Positions 1 through 12,153 of a stretch of 64,000 nucleotides of DNA are shown piece after piece. A program made the translations under genes and the position numbers. Below the pieces are notes generated by a model. That model did no database searches and had not been told where the DNA came from. It worked only from the letters and a program-made list of their open reading frames with translations. How positions within the stretch are numbered: the stretch's first letter is position 1; the number at the start of each line of letters is the position of its first letter. Origin of the DNA: Siphonodentalium dalli (taxonomy: Eukaryota; Mollusca; Scaphopoda; Gadilida; Siphonodentaliidae); the NCBI GenBank assembly GCA_032622095.1, contig CP136069.1, positions 170,616,394-170,680,393 of the forward strand, in the 5' to 3' direction.

Positions 1-1165
1 TTCGAGATTCAAGAAATATTTTGTGGGTTTTTCTCCGTTTTCAATCCACCTGGCTCTAGATCTTATCATTGCCCCCCCTCGTGTCTTCTTTTCTAATTTC
101 ATAGAGCTCCGAGTCTATTTTTTGTAATTTTTCCAATAATTCATCTCTTTCTGTTAAACATTGGTCCATGTTATCGACCGTTGTTTCCAATTTTACTTTA
201 GTTTTGTTTAATTCGTCCTCTTTCTTTTTGCGTTCTCTTTTTCGTTTTGCTGCGAAATTTATTGTTTCACCTCTTATATCCAATAAGAGGGTGTCTAAAA
301 ATAGGCGTTTACTAATTTTACAAGTAACATTACTTGTATTTTCTTCACGTATATTCAGTTTATAATCGTATCTTAGTTTATTTCTTTCTATAATAGAATG
401 TACTAATACTGCATATTCATTGTCACGAAGTAAGGAGGTGTTAAATTTCCAATAACCTCGACCTCTCACAATTGTATTTAGTTTCAATGTGAGTGATATT
501 ATGGAATGATCAGAGCGGTATCCTGGTATTATATCGGTCCCTGTGCCAACTAAGCTTAGAAGATCTTCAGATATCATAAAGTAATCTAGTCTAGCCATTT
601 TTATTGGAGATTTTTTTCTCCATGTATATCGTTTTTTGTCTTTGTTGTTAACTCTCCAAGCATCCACCAGTTCGAGTCTGTCGACAAGGTCGCCCACCGC
701 TTCTTTAGCCCGGGGATTGTTAATATGTTTATAATTTAAAGTATCAGCGGACTGATTTTGTACCATATTCCAGTCACCACATATTATTATTTGGGTGTTA
801 CCCATGTTAATAATCTTAGTTTTCAGCTGTTTGTAAAATTCAGGGTTATCTTCGTTTGGGCCATATATGTTAACTAAAGTCATTCTCAATTTGTCTACGG
901 TTACATCGATTATTATAAAGTTTCCAGATTCATCTTTGATAGAATTGTGTATTTGAAAGTCGAGGTTCTGGCTAAATAGAATTGCCACACCACGCGATTG
1001 CGATGAGAAGGGTGCCAATATTGTTTTGAAACCCCATTCTGAAGAAATGTATCTTTCCATATCTTTTGTGAAATGTGTGTCTTGTAGACAGTATATTGAG
1101 GCATTTTGTGCTCGTAAATATCGGAACACGTCGCGTCGTTTCTCTGACTGATTGAGACCTGGGCA
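1..1165 (-). pseudogene. Tx1/L1-type LINE ORF2: endonuclease domain, frameshift, start of RT
   Basis: The frame reads as an apurinic-like endonuclease of a non-LTR retrotransposon. It shows CLQDTHF near the N-terminus, RGVAILF, the catalytic GDWN, LDYFMISEDLL, and the YRSDHS motif, followed by a GRGYWKFN stretch and a lysine-rich linker typical of L1/Tx1 ORF2. The open frame extends upstream of the first Met to about 1165 (GLNQSEKRRDVF), where a stop marks 5' truncation or decay. The frame stops at 56-58, but the next frame continues to the window edge with RARWIENGEK and TKYFLNLE, the usual junction into the RT domain. The shift falls in a 7-base C run at 72-78 (G run on the coding strand) that is one base too long. 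The RT itself lies outside the window. Family identity is strong; the exact clade is an inference. Confidence 0.9.
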
Positions 1166-1424
1166 ATTTTAAGACAGTATCTTTATAGACATAATCGACA
1201 ACTAGCATGCAGACTACCGAAACATCGACATAGAAGTACATATGAGATCATGATTATATATTTAGAAAATACAGCACAATAATATATTACGCCACTGGAA
1301 TAAGAATCAACCATACAGATCATGCATACTGACATACAAACATACTGAATATATAACAAAAACAAAACAAAATTAAGTGAAATCCGATACGAAACCTCCA
1401 TGGTTGAGGTTATGAGTTATGAGG
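1166..1424. other. AT-rich spacer between two LINE copies
   Basis: I see no coding frame, tandem repeat or terminal inverted repeat here. It separates the minus-strand Tx1/L1 copy from the plus-strand LINE copy. Confidence 0.5.
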
Positions 1425-1429
1425 TTATG

Positions 1430-3432
1430 AAGGAATTGAAACGTAAAAGAAGAAAATACTACGCGGAACCCTCAACAATGTTGGCGAATAATAGAATAAA
1501 AACAATAAACCGTCGGATGATCTGGATGCTGACACAGCTACTGACGTTTTCAAAATCTGTACTGCCCTACTCAGCCTAATTCTTAAGGGAGTGGTCCACC
1601 AATATGTCCATCTAAAACACCAGACATATTTCTCAATAATGATCCAATCACTGCGGATGAAATTATGTCCGCCACGAGTGAGCTTAAACAAGAAAGGCGA
1701 TTGGTCCGGATCAGATTTCGAATGAATTTCTCCAATGTTCAGTACATCTAATGACTGCCGAATTTGTTCAAACGTTTTTTACAATCCGGATATTACCCAC
1801 CTGAATTGAGTCAGTCTGTTCTCAGTTTAATACATACAAAAGGGGCAAAAGACAATCCGAATAAATATCGCGCAATAGCATTGAGCTCGTCAGTAGGGAA
1901 ACTATTCAATAAAATTATTAATCACAGATTAGCTACATTTATCGATGCTAACAACGTAATCAGCGAACACCAATTCGGCCTTTGTACTGGCAAAAGTACA
2001 GTCTACAGCGACTTTGTCCTACGTGCGTCAATACAGAAATATAAATCCTCTAAGAAACCTGTTTATGCAACATTTGTCGATTTTAGGAAAGCTTTTGATA
2101 CTGTCACTCGACAAATTCTTTTTAGAAAAATAGAAACAGCTGGCATTTCAGGATTTCAATGGAAATATTAAAATCACTATATAAGTCTTTGTAACACAAG
2201 TACAAGTAAAGGTATCGGTCCTTCACATCTCTCCACAATTGGAGTCCGCCAAGGATATGTATTATCACCCTTACTATTTAAAATATTCATTTATGACATT
2301 AAGGACATTGTCGATGACAAATGTGAACCGTTACGTATTGGCTCTAGCTTTTTCAAACATTTCCTCTTCGCAGACGACTTAGTTTTGGTCTCTGAGAGTC
2401 CAGAAGGACTTCAGCGATGTTTAGCCAAGCTCTAGTCCTTCACGCTACAAAGTGCCCTTTCGATAAACACGGAGAAGACGAAATGCTTGATTTTCAGAAC
2501 GAGGAAGCCAAAGTTTACCCAATTTTTTCCTCGAAGATAATCCCTTGGGTCTGGTTAACGATTATACCTATCTCGGAATGACGTTTTCCAGCACAGGAAA
2601 ATTCATGCAGGCCGTAAATAATTTGAGTGGCAAAGGACGAAAAGCTCTTTATTCAATATCTCGTGCGTGTGCAAATAAAGCGCCTCTCCTTCTGAAAACT
2701 TCCCTTAAACTGTTTGATACGTTAATCAAGTCTATACTTCTATATGGCAGTGAAATGTGGGAAAGTGAATTAACCAACAAAAATCACGAACGTTATCCTT
2801 GTTAGAAACTTCATATCACACATTGCAGACAAATACTTGGAGTCGGTAAATACGCTTCAAACAATGCAGTCATAACCGAATTAGGGAGCTACCCGTTATA
2901 TATTGACGCTTTATGTAGAATGGCTTCATATGCTGTTAAAATCTCATCCAGCTGTACGAGTGGCATATTAAGTGATGAAATGTGCGAACAGCGCAGCGGA
3001 GTAGCTGGAAATTCGATATTCAAAAGTCTGGAGTCATTTGGCTTGACTGTACGCTCCGACATTACTAACAACAAGCCTCTTATTAACAAGCTTCTAAAGT
3101 CATTTAAACGCCAGCTTCGAGAAAATCACACTGAAGACTTCAGAACAAGTATGCGCGATGATGTTTCAAAAATTGGTAATAATACATTAAGAACATATCG
3201 ACTTTTTAAAAGAGATATTGTCCTAGAACCCTATCTTTTAAATGCAGCTTCGCAAGCTGACCGCGTCTAAGAATAAGTAATCATTCACTTGCCATTGAAA
3301 AGGGTCGTCATGCCCAACCACCGATTCTTTTAGCCAGAAGATTGTTTGTTATGTGTAATGACGAAGCCATCGAAGACGAGAGGCATTTCCTAATTGATTG
3401 GTCAACATATCTTCCTATTCGGAATTAACTCA
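1430..3432 (+). pseudogene. LINE reverse transcriptase pseudogene
   Basis: RT blocks are visible in order. GPDQISNEFLQCS near 1710 lies in a shifted frame. YRAIALSSSVGKLFN and VYATFVDFRKAFD follow in the main frame, then GVRQGYVLSPLLF, the catalytic FADD at 2367-2378, and YTYLGMTFSS with SILLYGSEMW downstream. In the catalytic frame, stops lie at 2169, 2433 and 2538. A frameshift in the T run at about 2523-2528 moves the downstream part to the next frame, which carries a further stop at 2803. Past 3268 another shift leads into a C-terminal segment ending in CNDEAIEDERHFLID, a remnant of a cysteine/histidine motif. It is a dead copy, and its exact clade is not assigned. Confidence 0.88.
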
Positions 3433-3658
3433 TTAAAATTATGCGTGACAATTTTATCAATTTTCGATTGATGAGTAGATTGGACCAACTCGCATATATT
3501 AGCCAATGACACAGCTCAGATATGCTCCCAAATCTGCAATGTAGTCAATCGGTTATTAGAGGCCAGATCTCAGCTAATCTAGACAAATTACGGTGTGTTG
3601 AATCATGTATGATAATTCACTCTACAGATAAAAATATACGCTGGGGCGTCTTTTGCTG

Positions 3659-3686
3659 AATAAATATATCTATCTATCTATCTATT
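3659..3686 (+). repeat. AATAAA plus (TATC)n 3' tail of the LINE
   Basis: An AATAAA hexamer runs straight into about five TATC units. Its position directly after the decayed RT fixes the orientation and 3' end of that LINE copy. Confidence 0.85.
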
Positions 3687-5652
3687 CCAGCTATTGTGGT
3701 GTTTAAAAATGGAAGATCCGGATATTTTGTCAGTGATATCGGTTTCGTCAAATGAATAATAGATAATTTCTTTCATTAAAGTGACCCGAACATATATTTG
3801 TTCTTGCAATTGTAAGTTGCGCTCGGTATATGTGAAAAATTCATGCAAATCGTTCGAGTATACTAGCACGTCGTCGCGTTAAATTACGAGAAATGACGCG
3901 TCTTTTAGATAAAAAAAATAGCTAGATTAAGGACGAGCAGACAGACAGTTTAAAAAAGGTTTTGAATTTGGAATTAGATTTTCTCGAACTTGTTTTGCTT
4001 TATCATATTTTATGGATGGGTAGTGCTGTCAATATATTTGATATTTTCAAAGCGGTTGAAGATGGATAACTGTAATCAAGTGGCTTTGGGTGTTAGATAT
4101 ATGTGAATCCGGCCATATTTCGTTGAACAAAATGTTGATAAATAACACGTGTTGGGCTATTTTATACTATAGTTGACTGTGGTTAGCATTATTTGTGGGC
4201 ATTTACTCGATTATGATAACTGAGGCGGTATTGTTGGAATGTGATGATATGGGGACCATCGGATCGGATTGAGTACCTTTAATATACATGTAGTACTTAT
4301 AGTCTGTGAAATTCCAACCACACTTCGCTTAGAAATTTCCAAACTGATATATAGCATCCCTATATACATGTATATCGTTGCAAATTTTCCAAATGATATC
4401 CAAAAGTCGGCGAATTTAGGAATTTTTTTCGACTGTTGCCTAAAACTACGATTTTCACTCTAAATATATTGCCTGGGAGATCAAACTATATATCTTGTCA
4501 AATTCAACACAATGTTTTTTTATTATTCCTAGGTAATATTGTACTAGGAATGACATATCCAACTATTGAAAATATTGGTCAAAGTGTGGTTGGTGTGAGA
4601 CATACCCAAATGCCGACACGTCCCTTTGTGTATAGAATAAACCGATTATAGACGACTGTGCACACCGTTATAGTGATTTTGTGCTGCATGATTTTACAAC
4701 ACGCAGTGACACAGATCAATCGACGTTTTTTTACGGATGAATTGCCAAATGACACGTTTGGTGGTATTGGTATCACGCGAAATATCGACGTTTCTCATGA
4801 TATCTCAATATTAATATCACACTTTTTGGTGATATGTGACAGATTTGAACTCTTTATTAACACGCGATCTTACATTTGCCAGATACTTTGAATATTCGCA
4901 TCATAACAAATGGTATCTCTACTCCGAAATGACAGTTTGGCTTGGAAAAAAACATTGCTCCGTATTATCTTTGTCATATCTTTGTTATAGATACAACCGG
5001 TATGAAGATCAGCAGTACGCCAGTCATATAGCAGCGACAAAACCCAAAAACTGGCCTTAGTTTTCGAGACACTCCTATCGTTGCGGCTCCCATAATTCAA
5101 CTTAATTCAGACTATTGTTTATTTTCAATGGAAGGGGAATAACTCGATATTCTCCTCTCATTGAAAATAATAGACTATATGCAGAAACTTGAGCACAGAA
5201 CACACGTTGGTATCTCAAAAAAAACGACATGTTCACAGTTTAGTACACCGGATAAAATGATTACAATGTTTTTGGAGCTTCCTCTTTCTAATGGTATTTA
5301 GTATGGCATATATTTATACAATGTGGTCTGGGGTTATAAAATTAAATGGGCCTTTAATCATTCAATCGAGTGTAAATATATACTATCAAGTAATATTGTT
5401 CAAAATGTGCGCGAACCGCGGAAATGGGTCGCAGTGAAGAGGTATGTGACCCTATGCTGTTGTATAAAGGTGTTTGAGATATAAATAAAATTCGCGACAC
5501 GCACCATATTGCCCCTATAAAAGTAGCGAACTAAAGGAGCCGCGTGCCCCGCCGCCGCTGCACGAATAAAGGCTCCCAAGTAATAGATGGAGCCTGTTGC
5601 AGTTATTATAGTTATAAAGTATTATATGTTGATTTTGCTGCGTTCCATATGT
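3687..5652. other. Unassigned, probably intronic DNA
   Basis: No recognisable domain or repeat family is seen apart from one short imperfect palindrome near 5108-5172. If the claudin-like gene on the minus strand continues, its third exon should lie left of 6497. I looked here for a third and fourth transmembrane segment and did not find a convincing one, so the rest of that gene may lie beyond the window. Confidence 0.4.
5108..5172. repeat. Short imperfect palindrome
   Basis: The two arms share the exact inverted core TATTTTCAATG / CATTGAAAATA and extend with mismatches and a small insertion to about 30 bp each. It may be the relic of a small foldback element. No flanking target duplication is evident. 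Confidence 0.45.
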
Positions 5653-5654
5653 GT

Positions 5655-5677
5655 ACATATATATATATATATATATG
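5655..5677. repeat. (AT)n microsatellite
   Basis: A run of about ten AT dinucleotides, self-complementary, just upstream of the ATGGC-family repeat. Confidence 0.9.
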
Positions 5678-5684
5678 TGATCTT

Positions 5685-6180
5685 TGGGGTGGCCTCTATA
5701 TGGAAGCTATACCTTTTTTTTCGAAATTCGTAAAAAAAATATGGCCGCCCGTAGCCATCTTGGATTTCAAATTTAAATCCATCGCCGAACCATGCAACCC
5801 GCATTTATTGGAGAATTCTTTTGAAAATGTATAGGCATGTTTTGGATCACCTCTAGATAGGAGCTATCGAAATTCGATGAAAAGCATGGCCCTCGGCAGC
5901 CATCTTGCGTCTTACTCTTTGTATGACAAAATTCTTCGGCACACCATACAGGCCACCTGTCTCATCCGATCATCACCAATCTTCATAGGGATCTTCGGTG
6001 TGACCTCTAGATGGAAGCAATCAATTTTCTTTTCCGAAATTTGTTAAAAAAAATATGGCCGCCAGCAACCATATTGGATTTCAACTTTGAATCCATCGCT
6101 GCACCTTGCAGCCCGCATTTATTGGAGAATTGTTTTGAAAATTTACAGTCATGTTTTTGGATCACCTGTATAACAGTCCT
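5685..6180 (-). repeat. Dispersed ATGGCTGCC-family repeat, minus orientation
   Basis: Two to three tandem units are read on the minus strand. Each has an AAGATGGC(T/C)GCC-like block, a poly-T-flanked AAATTTCG-like block, an 'agaggtcac' block (here as its complement gtgacctct) and a GATCGGATGA-like block. The same blocks in the same order occur in plus orientation at about 50,655-51,110 and 62,650-63,895. No coding potential is seen. It lies inside the presumed second intron of the claudin-like gene. Confidence 0.8.
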
Positions 6181-6498
6181 TTGCGTTTCTCTAGAAAACC
6201 TGGATGTGTCATGTTCAATTGCTCAATTGCTGTAAATGCACAGTCGGTGCAAATGGGGCAGTTAAGTCCGACACGCTAACCTTTCAGCTACTTATCTCCA
6301 AAATAATTTGCATACATCTCACTGCGCATGATTGTGTATTTGATATAGGTGATTTGTAGCTCACATCATAGCGTGTTACGTGCAGCCCGGCTCTCCACGA
6401 CGAATTGTTGCCTGCGATGGTTGCAAAACTGTCGGGAAAATTTACCAGGGTTTAGATTGCTTACCCTTGATTTTGCCTACATGTATATATAGACTTAC

Positions 6499-6657
6499 CG
6501 GCACCAGATGCAAAGAACATGGCGAGTATTCGGAAGAAGGTGTTCTTCTTCATGTTTTCTTTGAATGAAGTCACAATAACCAACAGGAAACAACACAAAC
6601 CAGCTAACGTCCCGAGCACTTCCATGGCCCTCACAGCATTAAACCATGGGGTTGTCA
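6499..6657 (-). CDS. Claudin/PMP22-like tetraspan protein, second exon
   Basis: This 159 bp exon is bounded by a pyrimidine-rich acceptor ending TTATAG and a canonical donor CCG|GTAAGT, with phase 1 at both ends. It encodes about 53 residues. A short extracellular piece (TTPWFNAVRAM) comes first, then a hydrophobic helix (EVLGTLAGLCCFLLVIVTSF) that fits transmembrane segment 2. A basic loop (KENMKKNTFFR) follows, then the start of a third hydrophobic segment (ILAMFFASGAG). In claudin/PMP22/EMP proteins the segment after the first-loop cysteines has this layout, and the phase matches the candidate first exon at 16296-16500. The product would be a four-helix membrane protein of cell junctions or membrane organisation. 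The family assignment is an inference from layout; later exons were not found. Confidence 0.62.
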
Positions 6658-7469
6658 CTATAAGAAGATGGGAAACAATATAGTTGTCGCCCGCGTGAGA
6701 CTGGAATGGGGTGACATTCCAGGTCGAGAGCGGCGACAAATCCCCGTGTCTCACGAAAACAAGGGTGACAACAGTTACCGTTTTGTTATCTGACAGAGGA
6801 GTACACACGAACCTCCTTAATGTCAGGCCTAAGTGTGCGCGTATATTATTTAATCCAGTTCGAAGAGTTAATTTTATGTTGGAATCCTCGCTTTTTAGAA
6901 AATGAATCGTTCATATTGTGGATCAATTAATACACCCATCATTTGCGTAGCTATTGTCCGGTCAGTTTGCTGATTGCATGGTGGGAATCGGTTCACGGAA
7001 AGAGGAGTAAAGCAATTTCTAAGCAGAGTAGCCAAATGTTCGGTTTCGTTTTAAATGAGCGTAAAGACGCAGGTAGACGTGTTAATTTCGAGGACGCTAA
7101 TATGTGAAACAAACACGTTTGTGTGGTGCAAAAAGAAATTGAGAACTGTTAGTGTAAACAATATTTATATCTCAAGTAGGCACATAAATACAAATACAAC
7201 ATACACAAACAGACATAAGAGATGACGGGATCTGGAGTAAGCTTAGGCTTATTCGTGGCCATTTCCACCATATAAAATTGCTTCACAATTTTTTGTTCTC
7301 GAGTGATGAATTGCCCGGTCCACAAACACCCGCGAGCATATCCGCGGCTGATCGCTGCAGGTCCGACCCCCCCCCGCATTACATAATTTTGCTGTGAGAG
7401 CGCTCGTATTTATTTTCACTACTCTATATATGAGATATGTATATCAGTTAGAGATGGTACTCAGTTAAA
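6658..7469. other. Left end of the claudin-like intron 1
   Basis: Apart from the polypyrimidine tract before the acceptor at 6658-6680, I see only a C/G homopolymer near 7366-7375. No RNA gene or coding frame is supported. The LINE copy begins at its right edge. Confidence 0.45.
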
Positions 7470-9345
7470 TCATTTGGTTCTATCTGTGAACTTGTTTAGT
7501 GACATGAAAATGACTGTATTTCCACTGTACGTTAAATTAACCGACCCATTAAGTAAAGTGTTCACATTTAATGTCATAATAGGACCCACAAAACAGTTAT
7601 CTCTCTATCTCTCTCTCTCTCTCTCTTTTGTAAATCGGACAGTGAAGTAAAAAATGTTCGGCGGTCTCCAGTTCCCCACAATCGCAGAATGGATTATTAT
7701 TTAGGTGATTACAAAACAGGTCATATTTCAAGTTACTGCAGTAGGTTCTCATACGACAGTGGTATATTTGACTTGGTCGTGTACACGTTGTATAACGATA
7801 TGATGGTATGATATTGCGATTTTCGGAGATATATCTCTGGAATTCTGATACTGAGTCACAACATTTCGCTTCTGGTGGAAGGCTATCCTATAGTTTTACG
7901 GTGGCTGGCAGGATTTTTCATATCTTGTCGCAAGAAAACGGGGGCACATGAGGCCTTTTTGTCTGAAGTCGTAATTGGTTTGGCTTCCAGATACGGATGG
8001 ACAAGTGTATATAAGTAAGGAGGTGTGTCTCGCTTACGCATTTTGAAAAAAAATGAATTAGTTTTGCTTTTTCTCTTCTGCTCGAAAGTGTGTCCCAGCC
8101 GGTTTCTCGTAATACAGATTCCTTACTACATCTTCTAGATGTCCCTGTGACCAGTCGCGCTGCTTCGTATTGGGTGTCTTCGAGATGGTTTGAATCCTCA
8201 TCTGTACAATTATCCCATACTGAGGAAGCATATTCCATTACTGCACGGATGTAAGATAAATATATGCGTTCCAGGGTTCTCCTGTCCAAAATTAATTTAT
8301 ACTTCCTCAGTATATAAAGTCGACTTGCAGCTCGATTTTCAATATCAGATATATGATCATGCCAGGTACTATCCCCATTAAAAGTTAGACCAATGTGCTT
8401 ATGTGATTCAATTTCTTCAATATTCTGCCCAGACATCTGAAATGGTGGGTGGTCGATAGAGTTGGTTTTCCATGATATCAGAAGTTACTCTGTTTTGATG
8501 GGATTGAATTTAACTTGCCATTTTTGCGACCACTCGAATATTAACCCGATGTCGTTGTTAAAAAACTTCTGCGTCCAATATGGGGTCTTCAATCGAAAGA
8601 TATAGAGACGTATCGTCAGCAAAAAGCTTTATTTTGCTCGTCACATTTTCTACAATGTCGTTAATGTAGACTAAAATAGAAGAGGACCACGTATTGGTCC
8701 CTGGGGCACACCAGCGGAGACACACTTCCAGCTTGAATTGGAATTTGAAACCATTACTCGCTGCTGTCTATTATCTAAGTACTTTTCCAAAAGATCGTAT
8801 GTCGCGCCGATAATTCCCATACTTTTGAGTTTAAACATACATTTAAGACCGCGGTGCCATACCTGATCAAAAGCCTTGCTAACGTCGCAGAACAGACATC
8901 TAACTTCTTTACCGCTATCAAGTGAAGATATTATGTAATGATAGACGTCTGTTAACTGAAAGATTGTGCTGCCATTAGGGGTGAATCCTGACTGAAGATT
9001 TGTTAGGAGGTTGTTGGTCCTGAAGTATTTATTCATGTGAGAGTAGAAACACTTTTCGAATTTTTTTGACAAGCAACAGAGTGAAGAAACTGGGCGATAA
9101 TTAGAGGGTTCACTAGGGTCGTCTTTCTCATAACTAGGACAGACATTTGCAATTTTCCATTCAGATGGGAAGAATAATATTTCAATTAGTTTATTGAAAA
9201 CAAATTCCAGTGGGCCAGCCAGCGAGGATGCACAGCGTTTCAATATTCGTGAGCTCATTTCATCGGGACCACTAGATTTCGCCGATTCTACACTTATCAG
9301 TGATTTGTATATTTCTCCACGCGTAACAACTGTTATAGACTGTTA
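7470..9345 (-). pseudogene. LINE reverse transcriptase pseudogene (Jockey/CR1-like)
   Basis: The blocks in order are SSGPDEMSSRILK, then NYRPVSSLCCLSKKFEK, then VRCLFCDVSKAFDQVWH, then GVPQGPIRGPLLF. A one-base loss in a T run at about 8673-8677 shifts the frame into LVYINDIV and the catalytic FADD (complement of 8612-8623). Past a further stop the thumb and C-terminal part is open (ESHKHIGLTFN, RAASRLYILRKYKL, EYASSVWDN, GWDTLSSRREKAKL). After a stop at 7918 the frame resumes to a zinc-finger-like motif, CDCGELETAEHFLLHC. The frame then enters a CT microsatellite (7601-7626), and a final open segment ends at 7470. The copy is inactive. Confidence 0.87.
7601..7626. repeat. (CT)n microsatellite inside LINE coding remnant
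   Basis: About 13 CT units, one interrupted by an A. On the coding strand the run reads as GA repeats (Arg-Glu alternation) directly after the C-terminal Cys/His motif, so it is an expansion inside former coding sequence. Confidence 0.9.
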
Positions 9346-9400
9346 CGCAACATAAGGGTATTCTTGTGAAGTCAGAGGAATGTATAGCCGAAAGGAAATT

Positions 9401-9547
9401 GTCAATGATAAACACTACAGAGTGGCTATTAGATCTTTAGAGCTTAGTACAGAAACGTATTTGTAACATTTTGTGCAATTGTCTGCAGTAACTACTAACT
9501 ACATGTATACATAATAAGGTTTATCTATTTGTTCCACGGTATTCATT
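9401..9547. other. Junction between two LINE copies
   Basis: Short spacer between the truncated 5' side of the first minus-strand LINE and the 3' tail of the second. No feature of its own is seen. Confidence 0.4.
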
Positions 9548-9573
9548 ATTGAATGAATGAATGAATGTTTATT
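9548..9573 (-). repeat. AATAAA and (CATT)n tail of the CR1/L2-like LINE
   Basis: On the minus strand AATAAA is followed at once by four to five CATT units, as expected for the 3' end of a LINE with a simple-repeat tail. Confidence 0.85.
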
Positions 9574-10154
9574 GGATAATGTATATACACTGGACGAACA
9601 TAAAAATATAGTGCGATGTACATACAAAATCCGGACGATGACGTGACCTAACTGGCCGTCTTCCCGTCACCGCCCAGGTATCAATAGTAAGGCAAGTTGA
9701 CTACACTTCTACTCCTAACAGACTTAAAGATACATCTTCACTGCTCTTAACATGTGTGGGTGATTTCAGACAATTATTTAATACAGAATATAGAATTGTA
9801 TGAGTTGAGGAGTCGACATGGTAACATAATTCTTAGTTGAACAGAGCCCACGGTTTAGTCCCCGGAAGCTCATGGCACGACAATAACCCAGAGCGGCCGT
9901 CCCAGGGAGACATCGTGGCGTGAACCTACAGGAGTCCACCTGAGTGTCATGCAAACACATATACATATATATATATATATATATACTTGTACAAATACAC
10001 ATACATGTACACACATATACACATATACAGACATACATATACATCCATATATAAGATTAATTAAGATTAATAATTACATTAATAATTAAAATTACCATCG
10101 GTCAATGTGCAATTAAACAGTACATTAACAATGTTCGTTGCACGTTAATAAAGA

Positions 10155-12150
10155 CTAAGATTGTTTACAGTCTGGACAAAACAGGTTGCAACAGCGAACA
10201 GATGCAGCATATTCATCTAATAGGGTATATTTTATGAGCTTCTTAAATGTTAATCTCGGGGTGCAAGCCTTAATATGTGTAGATAGTTTATTCCACAGTG
10301 TAGGAAATTGGTGAAGTGGTAACTTGGCACGGACGTTTGTTCTAGGAGTATGATGTTCGATATCACGAGTTTGTCTCGTTAGGGCATGTTTTTTTCCGTC
10401 TGGGTTTTCGTAAACATTATGATAGTGACTTCTGTAAGAGTTCATATTTCCAATCATTGACAAAAAATAAGGATGTAATAGTATATAAATCTTGAAATGT
10501 TAGGATATCTGATCGTTTGAAAAGGGGGTCAGTATGTGAGTTATACTTAATTGGCATTACAAATCATGCGAATAGCTTTCTTTTGTAGTTTAAAGATCCT
10601 TCCTATGTGGGACGATTGCCCCATATTTCTATTCCATAAGAAATGTGACTGTGAACCAAAGCATAATATAGTGTTTTTAATATTTGGATTGGTAGGAACG
10701 TTTTGGCTCTACATAAGGCATGTATAATTTTGTTGATTTTTTTTACAAATGTAATTAATGTGATAATCAAAGTTTAAATTTTCATCTACGTATATTCCTA
10801 AAAAAATAATGGCTGGTTCGTTATTTAGTGAGGGTGTTGGAAAAATAATTTCATTGTTTATGGATAATCGTTTATTACCGAAAGCGTGTCTGTTAGTGGG
10901 TTTAAAAAGCATATATTTAGTTTTAGAGGCATTAATAACGAGTTTATTTGCCGTGCACCAGTTGAAGACTTTATCGAGCTCAATATTTGCATCATCAAAC
11001 AGTTTATCTACCCTATTGTTAGAGGAGTATAACGTTGTGTCATCAGCAAATGATAGTAAATTAAAGTTTGTTGATTTCTGAATGTCATTTACATATAGCA
11101 AAAAAAGGACAGGGCCGAGTTTAATCCTTGGGGGACACCGGTTTAATACATTTGCAAAATCTGATCTAACACCAGAGTGTTCAACAAACTGTTTCCGATT
11201 TGTTAAGTAGTTTTTGAAGAAATCATTGACCAGGCCCCTAATTCCATAGTGGTTTAACTTTTTCAGAAGTATGTCGTGATCTAGAGTGGCAAGGGCTTTG
11301 GATAAATCTATGAATATAGCCAGTGTTGTGTCTTTTGTTTTTTTGTCGTTCATTTCCCCTATATAATTAAGGAGCTTTCACACAGGGTGGGATGTAGAAT
11401 GATTTTTCCTAAAGCCAAACTAATGTCTGTTCAGTATCTCCTTTTTATCTAAGTAATCAGATTATCTTCTACATGTGACTTGTTCAAGTAGTTTAGAAAA
11501 CGGTAGAAGGGAGATTGGTCTGTAATTTTCCACAAATTTTTTGTCTCCTGATTTATGAATAGGAGATATTCTTGCAATTTTCATCAAGTCAGGCACTTGA
11601 CCTTTACTAAATGACAAATTTATAATATGTGACATTGGTTCAGATATAATAGGGCATATTATTTTAAGTAATTTCAAAGAATACCCTTCGTGGTCCAAAC
11701 TAGTTTTATTTTTGAATCCATGGGATATTGCAATAAGTTCAATTGGATTTGTGGGGAATAAGAACATACTACTTGAGACTGGATTTGTAAGGTATTCATT
11801 GAATTTCTGTCTTGCTTTATATTAGTTAGTTTGTTGAGAGTTATTGATGGCACGTCTGTAAAGTAGGTGTTCAGCCTATTTGCAATTTGTTCTGGGTCCC
11901 TACATTCAATTCCGTCAATTAAAATTACTGGAGGCATGCCATCTTTTGTTTTTCTCCTGAAAATTGCAGTATTCATGATTTCCCATGTCCGTTTCAAATC
12001 ATTTTTGCTTTCTGAAAAAGATTGGTCATAGTACAATTTTTCACTAGTTCGAATGGCTTTATTATAGATTTTGCTAAATGTTTTGTATTTGTCCTTGTTT
12101 TGTGGGGATGGATGTTTAATTTTTTTAATGCAGTAATTTATGTTTATTGA
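10155..12150 (-). pseudogene. LINE reverse transcriptase pseudogene (CR1/L2-like)
   Basis: The N-terminal linker is KTFSKIYNKAIRTSEKLYY. It is followed by ESKNDLKRTWEIMN, a region with HGFKNKTSLDHEGYS (the GxD position), and ENYRPISLLPFSKLLE. After frameshifts near 11460 come LAIFIDLSKALATLDHDILL, a degenerate GPVLFLLYVND block and the catalytic SFADDTTLYSS. A stretch resembling VFNWCTANKLVINASKTKYM and FLGIYVDENLNF follows. The C-terminal piece ends at 10155 with CPDCKQS after SYRSHYHNVYENP and FPTLWNKLS. The ALATLDHD block departs from the usual AFDTLDH, so a normally conserved catalytic-site residue is replaced. Multiple shifts make it inactive. Confidence 0.87.
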
Positions 12151-12153
12151 TAG

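Larger units (their letters stand above)
1425..3686 (+). mobile_element. Decayed 5'-truncated LINE with (TATC)n tail
   Basis: This is a non-LTR retrotransposon copy read left to right. It opens with the linker before the RT domain (KELKRKRRKYYAE near 1430), continues through the RT and the C-terminal region, and ends with an AATAAA at 3659-3664 followed at once by a TATC microsatellite. Simple-repeat 3' tails of this kind are usual for Jockey/CR1/RTE-like LINEs. No endonuclease or ORF1 is present, so the copy is 5' truncated. Several stops and frameshifts show it is not functional. Confidence 0.88.
7470..9400 (-). mobile_element. 5'-truncated LINE copy in the sense orientation of the intron
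   Basis: A Jockey-superfamily-like LINE copy is read on the minus strand. It contains the end of the linker, most of the RT, and a C-terminal cysteine/histidine motif. The 5' part (endonuclease, ORF1) is missing. The 5' limit is fuzzy, since the frame can be followed upstream only to an in-frame stop near 9350. It lies between the claudin-like exons and runs in the same direction as that gene. Confidence 0.87.

Noticed and set aside
3687-6497. Third exon of the claudin-like gene
   Set aside because: I found no minus-strand frame with a third and fourth membrane segment and a phase-1 acceptor; it is probably outside the window.
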